Below are positions 23,885 to 34,922 of a DNA stretch of 64,000 nucleotides, piece after piece. The stretch's first letter is position 1; each line of letters starts with the position of its first letter. The DNA lies in contig CAJZBQ010000001.1 of NCBI GenBank assembly GCA_914767885.1, forward strand, positions 124,001-188,000. Reading direction: 5' to 3'. Source of the DNA: Blepharisma stoltei (Eukaryota; Ciliophora; Heterotrichea; Heterotrichida; Blepharismidae). Below the pieces are notes generated by a model that was given only the letters and a program-made list of their open reading frames with translations, was not told where the DNA came from and made no database searches. The translations under genes and the position numbers were made by a program.

Positions 23885-26800
23885 ATGATTTTGGCAATAT
23901 TGCTTATACATATAGCTTCATGCTCGCCACTAGTTATTATTGCAATAAGCCAGCATAGCAGCCAAAGCCTGATAAACAAAATAATTGACTCTTTCCAAAG
24001 CTCCAGTTTGAATTTCATAGAAGTAAAATTATCAAAAATAATCCAAGAAGATTCTCTTGACAGCTTTATGGGAGAAAATAGCATTATAATCGATGCCACT
24101 TACGATATCTTTTTACAAGTAAAGCTTTCTGAAGCTGCAAAATTAAATTCTGCTGTACATATAATAGTTCGAGAGCCATTTGAAAAATTTTCTGACTGGG
24201 ACTTTTTTACACTGCTTCCTATGCGAGCTCACTATGAAGCTATAAGTAGCTTTTTACTTTATCTAAATTGGTACCAATATAATTTGATTTATAGTGATTC
24301 AGCGAATGCAATAAAGCTCAATAGTCTATTTTATTGAGAAATAAATAAAAAGCAGGACTTTTGCTATTCAAATGATAGAAACGAAGATGCCACTGATTAT
24401 TTTATTGGAAAAGAGGTAAAAACAACAGGATTAAAAAATGCTGTTATTATAAATGAAGGAGAAGGAGCAAAGAAGTTAATAAGGTCATTCATAAAAAATA
24501 AAATTTACATTAAAAACGCAGGAATAGTATTATGAAGCAAAGGCATATGAGGGGCAGAAGAAGAAGGACTTATAATTATAGTGCAAGAGGGTCTTGAATT
24601 TGTAAAAAATTCAGATGAATATGAAGCTGCTTCAGTGTTAAATTTTCTTGAAAAAATATATACCCTGTCGGAATCAACTTTTGTAATTAAAAAATACTTA
24701 CTCGCCCGTGAGTGACAAAAAAACATTGTTCTCAATGAACAGGGTTAATTTTTTTTTAAAAAAATTTAATATAAATCATAGTAAACATTTTTTTTTAAAA
24801 ATTGAGAAGTAAAAATTAATTTAATTTCAAAGTTTAATTTTAAAGTGAGCTGTTTAAAATTAATCAGAATTAGCTAGAGATTTCATTATAATAATTATCA
24901 TTTATATATCAATTTTTTTCATAAACAAATTTTCTATTAAAAACTTTTTTTCGTTCACCTGATTGGGTTTTTGGGCAAAAAGTAGATATTTTTTCCAATG
25001 GTTTTGTTCGCTCACAGAGGGGGAGTTAGAATCAGAAAGAGGAAACTATAGATTTTCTATTGTCAATATCCAAAACGCCAAGAGAGTAATAATTGGAACC
25101 ATTTTTAATGGCCAAGTTAATCTATTCAAAACTCCACTATTTCCTGGAAACACATATGATTTTCCTGATTCAAGCAATTCAAAGATAAAAATATCGATTT
25201 CTGATGGTATTACAAATTATGACGGGGTTGTTCACAGAGGCACATGAATTATAAGGATTCCAACGCTATATGCGATCAATTATGCGAACAAAACAAACCT
25301 AATTAAAAATTTTTCATTAGAACTGCATGAAACTGATTGCAGCGCAGAGTATTATGAACACGATTTTTCATATAATTGCTTTTTAAATCAGAAAGAAAAG
25401 TTTGGAGTCATTTTCATACCGTCAATTCATGATGAAGTATGCTTAGGGACCATTAGTGATTTCAGAGAAATGGGATTAAAAATTCCTATACTTGGGGATT
25501 TTTGCCTTTCTCCTGCTCTTAATGACCAAAGCCAATTCCCTGAATTTGCCCGAGTGGTAAAAGGTTTTGAGCTCCATTCCGCGACAATGGCCCACATGAT
25601 GAGGATTTTTGGCTGGAAAAATGTGGTTGTCATGTATGAAAACACGACCTTAGGAATTACCCTATACAAAGGCTTTATGAATGTAGCAAATGTAAATGGG
25701 ATAAAGGTCCTAAATGACGAAGATAAAAGAATGATCAAGGCTTCTTATTCTGGTAAAGATTTTGAAGAATATAAAGGCCATCTTACCCATGCGATCCAAA
25801 CAAATGGTAGAATATTTGCTCTTTTCGTGTTTGTTGATCTTTCGAGCCATTTCTATTTAACATCCCATTTATATGATTTAGGACTAAGAAGGGGCGATGC
25901 TATTTTTTTGTTTTACCAGACTATTTCGTGGTTTCCCTACTATGCAGTTGGCCTAGAAGCAGAAGTTATTTCTAAATGTAAAGAGCTATATAGCCCGTTC
26001 CCGGCTATAGATCGGGCTTAGCCCGATCTTTGCCAGAAACTCGGGGGTTGTCTACGTCACCTTGGGTGACGAGGAAACTCGGGGGGTTGTCTACGTCACC
26101 TTTGGTTACGAGTCAACTTGGGTGACGAGTCAACTCCCCGAGTTGGCAAATCACCATATAGCGGCTATTTGCCAACTCGGGGAGTTAACTCGTCACCTGA
26201 AAGCGACGAAGACAACCCCCCGAGTTTCCCGGCAAAGATCGGGCTAAGCCGATCTATAGCCAGGAACGGGCTATATTATGGGTCGCTAACTTTTTTCCAA
26301 GCTGAGTGAATTGGAGATTTTGGGAAGCAAGCTTATGAAGGCATCAAAAAATGATGGGGTAGTTCTCCTGTGTCCTATCATTGCCACGCTTTTAACACTG
26401 GGTGGCTTGCCATAAATGCGATTAATACTTTAATCCAGTTTGGAGAAGATTACACAGACCGTGATACTCTTCTAAAATCAATCAGGAGGCAAAAGATCAT
26501 CAGCTGCACCGGAAAATTAGTAATGTCACCTACTGCAAATGAGCCTGGAGAGATGATCGTGGGGATTAACAACCTGATACCTAATTCCACAACTGGGGTA
26601 TGGGAAGATTTTCCAGTCGGCTCTTATTCAATTATGAGAAACCCGGTGCTGACTTTTGACCAAAATATTATTTGGCCTGATGGTGGATCTAATCCTCCTA
26701 GTGACATCAGAGTAAATTCACTTAATTGCCCATTTTCCTATAAGCAGATTCAAGACTCTGACAAAGGGGAAGCTATATATTATAGTATCATTGCATTTTG

Positions 26801-27932
26801 GACTACTTTAGGTTTGGCAACATCATTAATTTATATGTCAAAGTATTGGAGCTCATCATTTCCTATTATTCAGGATAAAAGAGAAATAAAATTCCGAGAT
26901 TGATTAGCTGCTTTTAGTTTATTGATAGAGACCTTACAACTTTTAACTTTAAGTCCTGAATTTATTTATTCAAAAATTTCTAATGGTTTTGATTATATAT
27001 CAGGAAATTTAGCAAATACCACAACATATGACAGTAAAATTTTCTGACCAGGAATTTATACAGCCTTAATAGTCTGCTTGGTGACGCTAACTTTTAACCT
27101 GTTATTAATTTTTAAAATTGAAGAAAAAAGCAGACTCTCTTTTTTTGTAGTAGCTTGCGGGGTTTCAAAAGAGCTGCTGCCACATATTAGCAACTTATTC
27201 TTCATCCCTGTCATAAATTCTCTGTTTTCTCTATTCCGATGCACAAAAGGAACAAGTCTGAATGTCCTTGACTCATTTTTATATGGCGACTGCAATTATT
27301 TCTGCTGGCAAGATTTACATTTACTTTTTGCAGTTCTTGCTTTAATTTCCTTGCTTTTTTTTATTCCTAGTGCAATCTTATGGAGACCTTATTATGAATC
27401 TCTTAGCTCTGATAAAAATATTTATTGCAATGAGCATTATTTAATCGCAAAAAGCACCATTCAAATAGTTGCGATTACTTTAAAATCAACTATAGGGAAT
27501 TACAGTAATTCCTTACATGGCCTTTTGTACATTTTCTGTCTCACGCTTTTTTTAGCTTATTCGATTTTCTATAAACCTTATAATTATAATAGAATGAACT
27601 TATGAGCCCTACTTTCAATTCTGGCAGTAATGTGGAGCTCAATTCTATCGTCTATTTATTCATTAGCTAACAGCAGCATCTTTATATGAGTACCTTTATT
27701 AATCTTTGGGTGACTATGTTTAGCTGTTTTTGGGTATGCCTTTCAGGAAAGATTTTATCCGAGCTTTTTGTACTCTGTGCATGGAAAGGATATCAGCTTG
27801 CTTTTCAAGTTTGAATTTTCAACAAGAATTACACTGGATGAAGTTTTTGGGGCTGTGAAGAATAAATATTCAATGATAGACTCCAGCAGTCGATTTGACT
27901 TGGCTAATAGGGATTTGAGCTCTATAAGTTAG
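23885..27932 (+). CDS. R6: divergent tandem Venus-flytrap membrane receptor
   Basis: 1,144 residues after removal of two insertions, 24699-25026 and 25987-26271 (3,435 bases, in frame). Signal peptide MILAILLIHIASCS, first PBP1-like domain (SSFLLYLNWYQYNLIYSD; NIQNAKRVIIGT), and second domain (ELHETDCSAEYY, MMRIFGWKNVVVMYEN, GLRRGDAIFLF, ISCTGKLVMSP). A CPF linker, about nine membrane segments with FYKPYNYNRMNLW, and the tail FKFEFSTRITLDE follow. TGA is Trp at SLFY-W, IVL-W, GI-W, GT-W, QAE-W, KIF-W and MNL-W. It ends in TAG. Protein and DNA sequence are far from neighbouring plus-strand copies, so it is an old paralogue. It shares DCSAEY-type features with R8. Confidence 0.87.
24699..25026. 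mobile_element. Class A MITE-like IES, 328 bp, in R6
   Basis: TTA duplicated; ends CTCGCCCGTGAGTG and AGAGGGGGAG. Deletion joins FVIKKYL to ESERGNYRFSIVNIQN in frame. Confidence 0.9.
25987..26271. mobile_element. GC-rich palindromic IES, 285 bp, in R6
   Basis: The whole element folds back on itself. The outer arms read TATAGCCCGTTCC / GGAACGGGCTATA, and inner arms carry AACTCGGGGGGTTGTC and its complement. A ring of GTCACC/GGTGACGAG repeats surrounds a central GCCAACTCGGGGAGT palindrome. It is much richer in G+C than the flanking gene. TA-bounded; deletion gives CKELY-YGSLTFFQAEW as in paralogues. Confidence 0.92.
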
Positions 27933-28199
27933 GATAGCAGGTAAATAAATTTATAACTATAGGGAAATAAATGGATTTGCTAAAATAAATAATTTGTGAA
28001 AATTAGAGCTTAGCGATTATTTAAAATTATTTGAAGCTCCCTGTTGTTTTTTCTTAAGTTTTTTTTCTTCCAATCTTAATTCCTTCGCCTCCTACTGTAT
28101 ATTTCAGTCCCTTTCGCCAGATTGGAGAGCAATGGGATGCTCACCATGCCACGCGCCAAATAAGATTGCACTTACAGAAAATACTAAAAACGAATTTTC

Positions 28200-28315
28200 T
28201 GGAGCATTATCTATGAGTTCTTATATTAAAGAGTTTTTGGCTGAAAACCATATAATTCTGACTTTAATTCAAGACCTCCCGAGTGCTTATAATGACCTGC
28301 ATTATTTTAGTTAGA
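28200..28315 (+). pseudogene. Receptor N-terminal relic upstream of R7
   Basis: SSYIKEFLAENHIILTLIQD followed by AYNDLHYFS and TAG. It matches codons of about 75-110 of the family and aligns with the 3' part of the relics at 7150 and 18450. The preceding MGCSPCHAPNK stretch is unrelated to the family. Confidence 0.6.
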
Positions 28316-29138
28316 TAAAGTTTTTAATTAGACCCTTAAATTTTAAATTTCAATAAGAAAAGCAAAGCAACTATATTTAATAAATGGTGTTGTCATTATT
28401 CAACTTATATATAAATGCTATATAGTTAGACTAAAAGAATATGAAAATACCGCTATGAGCAAATTTAGCTTAAATTTTATTTGAAAATATATAACCGGAT
28501 TAAAATTTTGGTTGAAAGTCCCAAATGGAACCAAAAATGATCATCAGACAACTTTACACTCTACGACGAAGAAAACGAATACAGAACCGTCATCTTTGAA
28601 AACGCAGGTATTGGAGCATAAAAGAAAAGTCAAATTCTTATTAGGCTTTACCCTGAAAAAAGGAGAAAATTATATCGAAGTTTGTTTGTTGAAATTTGAC
28701 CACGAAGCAAAAAGATCATCCATTACAGGGTGGGGCAACAACCATAAAGCCATGAAACGGCAATTTACTATCAATTTAATCAAGAATGAATGAGAAGTTT
28801 TTACTACTAGGCCCAAAAAATCGTATAAGTATACTGATGGATTATTTGCAAGAGATTTTTGTTTTTGGATGATTCAGAAAGCTATCCACTATTGAAATAG
28901 AATAATTTTAACCCAAAGAATTGCAGCAGCTCCAGAAATTCTACCAGAAGGTCCCATTTAATAGCTTCTGGTATGATACATTAATTATCAAAAATTTGCC
29001 TTTTTTTAAAAAAAGTCCGTTGATTATACTAAAAAAAAATTTTATCATCGGTTAGCACTATTCTTATTCCCAATAAAGCCCTTTATAATATAAAAAATAA
29101 TTGAGAAAATTTTAAAGAGTTAATGAAATGAATAAAAA
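28316..29138 (+). repeat. Duplicated gene leader upstream of R7, split by an insertion
   Basis: Matches the R5 leader up to about 28490 and again from about 28962 to the ATG. The middle is the insertion described next. Confidence 0.5.
28490..28961 (+). pseudogene. Insertion of about 470 bp carrying a coding-like fragment
   Basis: The insertion separates two halves of the conserved leader and is flanked by TA. A frame from 28512 continues through TGA at 28791-28793 to a TAG at 28960-28962. It includes KVKFLLGFTLKKGENYIEV, SSITGWGNNHKAMK and FARDFCFWMIQKA. A second frame upstream (NFTLYDEENEYRTVIFENAG) also looks coding, suggesting a frameshifted fragment of a real gene. I do not recognise the family. 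Confidence 0.35.
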
Positions 29139-32100
29139 ATGAAATCTGGACTAATTTATTCTTTAATTTTCCAGATCGTCCAATCTCAACTTCTAGTAGA
29201 CTTATATTATAGTGCAGATACAGATCTTAAGCTAAAGTCACATGTACATGATAAAATCAATGCAAATTATCAAAATCAGGTAGAAGTCAGAGAAAGCCTG
29301 GTAAACTCGGCAATTGATTTAAATCATTTTACAAAAATTCCAAATATTATTGTCGATTTAACTTTCAGTACCTCAATTTTAGCATATATAAAAGAGTTTA
29401 CAGTTGAAAATCATATAATTTTGATTTTAATTAAGGAGTTTTCTAGCTCTTATAATGATTGACAATTCTTTAGCCATTCATCCCAGCAGTACCATAAAGC
29501 CGCTCTTAGCTGCTTAGTCTCTTTTTTTAATTGGGACCAATTTTTAATAATTTCGAGCAATTTGGATGAGAACTATAACGGTGTATTCTCAGTTAAAAAA
29601 TTCAATGATTTCCATTTTTCAGAGATCAGTGATGAAAATCTAGTTGATTTATTTGTTGGTAAAAAAATTAAACCGACAGGAATCAGGAATTTAGTCATTT
29701 TAAATCAGGGAGAAACTACTAATAAGTTATTGAAAAGCCTTGTGAATAAAAGTATTTTCCAAAGCGGAAGTGGGATTATTTTAGGAAGTCGTAGCATATG
29801 GAATACAATATTAGATGGAGTAGTGGGCTATACTGAGTCAGGCTTAGAAAATGCTACTGATAATTATAGCTATGAAGCTTTAGCAATTGCAAAAATGTTG
29901 GATTTGATACTTAGCTTTTCAGATTATTCTAATGCTTTAATTAACTGAAAACTTTCCATCTACAGCTCTAATGGGCAATTGATAGGAGAAGAGTATAGCT
30001 CTTAGATCATTTTTAGAGAGGAATACAGTCAATCATTATTTACCTGGAAATTTTACTGTAATAAATATCCAAAATTCCCAAAAAGTCAATATTGGTAGCA
30101 TTTCTCAAGGCTCCTTAGCATTTGCTAGCAATCCAATATTTCCAGGAAATTCCACCCTTATTCCCAATTCCCCATATACAAATGTCTCCCTGTGAATTGG
30201 AGATGGAGCCACAAATCCTCTTGGAGTTCCTGACAGTCCTTTCACTGCAGCCAAAGACGGTGCTAAATATGCCTTTAAGACTGCAGAAGACACCCATTTT
30301 CTTGATGGCTTTAAAATTGACCTTGTCCATGTAGACTGTGGAGCCGAAGCATACGAGCCGACATTTTCTCTAAATTGTTTTAAAAAATTAGTAAATGTGC
30401 CAGGAATTGTGCATCTAGTGCATCCATTCGCAACTACTGCCTTAGGCGACATCATTTCAATGCGTGCACTAAATATTACAATACCTATTGTAGCTGATCA
30501 CGTAAGCTTTGGAGTCCTTTCAAATAAAACAGAATACCCTTTATTTGTAAAAATAGCTGGGAATGATTTTTATAGGAATAGTGTTTTAGCTGACCTAGTC
30601 GTTATTTTTGGGTGGAAAAATGTCATTATAATTCCAGAAAATAATACTCCCAGTATACAAACTTGTGCTTATCTAAAAAAGCGTATGGAAGCTGCCAATG
30701 TCAAAGTGGTAAATAACCTTGAAAAAACGATGATTATGGATAATTACAATCACAATTATTTTGATGAGCATAAAGATTTAATGCTTGGCCTGCTAAAGTA
30801 CAAAACTCGACCGATTATTTTAGCTGTGACTCCTCCGTCTATTTTTTATTTTTTAGAAGACTTATACAATGTAGGAATTCGTCGGGGAGACCTGATTATT
30901 ATGGTCCCGAGTAAAACTGCGTTTTTATATACAACTATACCTATTAAGCCTATGCTGGATAAAATGTCAGAACTTTTATATGGCGGAATTACTACATGTG
31001 AAGCTGAGTGGATTGGAGAATTTGGCCAAAATCAACTTAAAGGATTTAAAAAAGTTTACCCATACATTAATGATGATTTCAGATGTTTTTCACTTGATTC
31101 AGGGTGGCTGGTACTAAATGCGCTGAAATTTACAATTGATCAAGGAGAAGATATTTATGATCCTTATTTGTTTAACATTCGCTTAAGACAGCAAAGGTTT
31201 TTAGGCTGCTCCGGGATAGTTTCTATTAGTTCTCAGTCGAATGATAGGAATTCAGCACCGATTGGGATTAATAATTTTAGATATGACAGTGTAAATGATA
31301 TTTTATATGAAAAAATGATAGCATCTTATGATCAAGGAAGTTTACAGCTGTTTACGATTTATGATGACATGAATTGGTATGATAATACCACAAATACACC
31401 ATCAGATATTGTAAAAAGTGAAAATGACTGTCCGTTTAAGGATAGTCAAATTGAATACTCAGCAAAAGGCGCTGGAATGTTCTATGGAATTGCTTTTGGA
31501 ATTACTATAAATACAATGTTTTTGACTTTTTATATATGAAAAAGGTGGTGGAATTTAGAAATTCAAGTATTAACTGAGCCAAGGCAAATTCAATTTGAAG
31601 ATTACATAGCAATGGCCATTATTTTAGTAGATTTTTTGCAGTTTTTATCAGTTGGACCAGAGATAAAGAATTATGATATTTTTACTTATACACTCACTCA
31701 TTTTGCTTCTATTACTTTTATGACTGAAGGGAAATACCTATGAATCCATTTATATTTTGCTATAGGTGGCCTTTGTGCATGGCTTTTGTTTGGGATAACT
31801 CATATTTTTCGTATTGGAGAAAATTTGCATAATAGCTTTATTGATTGTTGAAAGATCTTATCAAAACTCTCATTGCCTATTCTTGGAAATGCACTGTTTT
31901 TACCAATTGTGTCAGTATTTTTAAATGTTATTCAATGCGACCAACAAATTGGCTCAAAGTTGACCGAAACTTTTGTGAGAAAAGACTGTAACACTTTTTG
32001 CTGAAAAGATTCCCATATTTTATGGGCAACCCTCTCTATAATTTGCTTAATTCTATATTTGCCTTTTGCAATTTATTTAAAGCCTCATTGGGACTTCTAT

Positions 32101-32649
32101 GAAGATTTTATCAATATAAAAACGCGTCCACTTTTTTTGATGGCGAAAAGTGTTTTCCAAGTCAGTATTATTGTTCTCAATAAAACAGTAAAGCCACAAA
32201 GCCAAGCCCTTCATGGACTCTTCTACAGTGTTTTATTATGTATTTTAATATTTATTTGTATGAAAAAAAAGCCTTATAATGAAAGCCGCATGAACCTTTG
32301 GCAAATAATTTCATATTTAGCCATTTTATGAAGCGTGGTTTTGTCTTCTTTATATTGAATAATTCCAACAAGGATGCCAGATGCTTGAATATTATCAGAA
32401 TATTTAGGCTGAATTTTTTTATTTATTATTGGGCTTTATATTCAGAAAAATTATTGCCTAAGCATGCTTTTTAATGAACCTGGAATAAATATTGTAAAAC
32501 TGTTTAGATTTTCTTTAGGTAAATCTATAGAAGCTTCTGAAATCAACAAAGATCTTGAAGAAAAAAGAAATAAGTATAGCATGCACTTAAGTACCTCTAG
32601 AAATTTTCTCAGTAGCTCTGCACATCAAGCATTTATGGAAAAGAATTAA
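29139..32649 (+). CDS. R7: tandem Venus-flytrap membrane receptor, tail shortened
   Basis: 1,150 residues after removal of the 58-bp insertion (3,453 bases, in frame). Same architecture as R5: signal peptide MKSGLIYSLIFQIVQS, two PBP1-like domains, CPF linker, nine membrane segments and tail FRFSLGKSIEASEINKDLEE. TGA is Trp at YND-W, NVSL-W, FYI-W, GKYL-W, IDC-W, FC-W, IL-W and PDA-W. A single-base loss near 32631 (CAAGCATTTATGG versus CAAGCTATATATGG in R2) replaces the last residues KELKVFEV with FMEKN and an early TAA. The change touches only the extreme tail, so function may survive. Confidence 0.85.
29938..29995. mobile_element. Short TA-bounded IES, 58 bp, in R7
   Basis: Deletion from TA at 29938 to before TA at 29996 gives SNA-LALRSFLERN, identical to R5. 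Left in place it introduces stops after NALIN. Confidence 0.85.
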
Positions 32650-33062
32650 AAGTTTTTGAAGTTTAATAATTACTTTATCGATTTTATTAATTTGTATGAG
32701 TATTGATAATTTTATAGGATATCTATAAATAACAAAAGGCGAAGATTTTATAATTAAAACTTTAAATATGAAATTATCAAAATTTGTTACAAGAAAATAT
32801 ATTTTTGATTAAAATTATAAATTCAAATAAGAGAATTGGTTCATATTACTTTATTTTTATTTATCTAGTTTAACTTACATATAAATTCATAAATATTAAC
32901 TATAAATTTCATTATTTAATTATTATGCTTTAAAAATAAAAAATTGACAATATTGAGAGTCTAATTAAGAAGAAATTTGCATTCAAGCTCTTTTCAGATA
33001 CAATAAAAAATTACTTCTATTATATTTTTAATTAAAATAAATTAATAAGATGGCTTTATTAT
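32650..33062. other. Spacer after R7
   Basis: AT-rich. It contains one copy of the unit that is tandemly repeated at 17741-17938. No gene seen. Confidence 0.5.
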
Positions 33063-33451
33063 TAACTCCCCCCCCCCCCTCCGTGAGCGAAACAAAAAAA
33101 TTTTGTTCGCTCACGGAGGGGGGTTAATTTTTTTTTTTAAAAAAAATTTATATATAAATTTTATAAAAAATATTTTTTTCGAAATTTAAAAAAATCCTAA
33201 TTTGCAAAAATTGGGAAGCAAATATTAATTTAATTTGCAAAATTTATGTTTTAAAACGCAATTTGTTTAAAATTAAACAGAATTAGCTCTAGATTTCATT
33301 ATACTAATTATCACTTATATATCAAAATTTTTTTCCATTAAAATTTTTTCTATTAAAAAAATTTTTGTTCACTCACGGAGGGTGGGTTTTTGGTCAAAAA
33401 ATGGCGATTTTTCTAATGGTTTTGTTCGCTCACGGAGGGGGGGGGGGGGAG
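33063..33451. mobile_element. Class A MITE-like element, 389 bp (intergenic type copy)
   Basis: TA/TAA flanks. The left end has a long hairpin: CTCCGTGAGCGAAACAAA, a short spacer, then GTTCGCTCACGGAGGGGG. The right end has two direct copies of GTTCACTCACGGAGG/GTTCGCTCACGGAGG separated by a block with GGGTTTTTGG and AAAATGG. It is the least decayed copy in the window. The middle is AT-rich with no ORF, so it is non-autonomous. Confidence 0.9.
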
Positions 33452-34006
33452 TAAGGATCTTTTTTTAAATAAAAATAATAGCATTTTAATCAAAATTACC
33501 TAATAAAAAAATTATCCCCAACTATTTTCTCAATTAAAGGGTAATTTTATTAGAAAGAGTCCCGAATGCGATCTGTTCAGCTGCAATAGGCATTGCAATA
33601 TTTAATGCTCGTATCTTAATGATATTTCTTAAAGTTATAATTGGTTCAAGCTCAGCTTACTCCCCGCTCCGTTTTGTTCGCTCAAGAAGGTGATTAATTT
33701 TTTTAATTTATATAAATTTTATAGTAAATTTTTTTCTTCAAAATTTAAAAGACTCCCATTCGCAAAAATTCTGAAAAAAATATTAAATTTAATTTGTAAA
33801 TTTATGTTGTAAAAGATAAGCCATTATACTTATTATATATATAACCCATAACCCTATCAATATATATATATATATATTAAGACTGAGTTACTATCAGATA
33901 ATATATTTTCAAAGTTCAAGATAAATGCTATTAATTTATTAAAAATTCTTATCGAATTATGCTTTTATTTTATAGCATATTTGTTTTCCAGCTTAAGTTT
34001 TTTATT

Positions 34007-34175
34007 ATTTGATATACAAATTGTGTATCAGGCTCCACAAGCGGGTAAATTTTTACACATGTTGAGCCAAATTCCATATGTGGAGCTGCTCGAGTAAAAG
34101 CTCCACATATTGAATTTGGCTTCACACTTGGGAGATTATCCCACATGTGGAGTTCGATACACAATTGATGTTTCA
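34007..34175. repeat. Large palindrome, about 165 bp
   Basis: Arms of about 70 bases (AATTGTGTATC, then AGGCTCCACA, then GAGCCAAATTC, then ATATGTGGAGCT on one side, complement on the other) surround a loop CTCGAGTAAA. Mismatches are few. No coding content. Likely a foldback element. Confidence 0.8.
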
Positions 34176-34357
34176 GACTATATCGCCTAAGCTGAATTTA
34201 AAGCAGCAGCAAAAAGGCAAAATTCCTACCTGCACAACACCAATAAAGATAGAGTCATTATTGAAAATTCTAAATACTTGATCAAACCCTTCCATTATGC
34301 ATTTTCCAATGGGTTTTCAATTATTTTTATCAGCTATCTCACTTTCGTATATTTTTC

Positions 34358-34745
34358 CTGACTCACCCCTCCGTGAGAAACAAAACCATTGAAAAATCCC
34401 TATTTTGGGTGAAAAATTATCCTTTGCTTGAGAACTAAAAAATTTTTTAATAAAAGTATAATGAAATCTCGAGCTAGCTTGCACATAAAACATAAATTTT
34501 ATAAATTGATTATCCCCCTTGGGCCTTTTTGCGCACCAATAAACTTGTTAAATGAATGCAGGCAGCTTACTATTCAGCTGGAAAATAGCAGACTATTGCA
34601 GACAGTAAACTAGTTTAATGCTGCACAAAACGGCCCAACAGACTATCATTTTTTACTTTCCGATTTTTGTGAATCGGGATTTTTTAAATTTCAAAAAAAA
34701 TAGCCTCTCTCTGTGAGTGACGAAATAATTTGCTCATGAATGGAG
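34358..34745. mobile_element. Class A element with a nested inverted-repeat insertion
   Basis: The outer ends are CTCACCCCTCCGTGAG and CATGAATGGAG before TAAG. Near 34512-34652 the body is interrupted by a segment with inverted ends TTGGGCCTTTTTGCGCA / TGCACAAAACGGCCCAA. The outer flanks (TGA and TAA) no longer match, so this copy may be old. Confidence 0.65.
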
Positions 34746-34922
34746 TAAGCACTCTAGTAAGTAAGCTCTTGAGTTCCCAGAAATCAATAATTTCTGGTTA
34801 TTTATATTTAGGTTCAGAGAAGAGATTCCAGAATAAAATGAATTTTCAGTATCAAATTTTATACCAAGCTGGATTAATTTGATACTAATAAGACTAAAAA
34901 GGCTGAAATCAGCGTAAAATTA

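Larger units (their letters stand above)
33452..34922. other. Gene-free region packed with element debris
   Basis: Holds a truncated class A copy (about 33657-33815; left end TTACTCCCCGCTCCG), a TA-rich stretch (33870-33890), a large palindrome (34007-34175) and a nested element (34358-34745). The only frames are short and unsupported. Confidence 0.6.

Noticed and set aside
33840-33895. Telomere-like repeats (ATAACCCATAACCCTATC)
   Set aside because: Only two irregular near-matches, not the heterotrich CCCTAACA unit in tandem; the neighbourhood is a TA-rich simple repeat.
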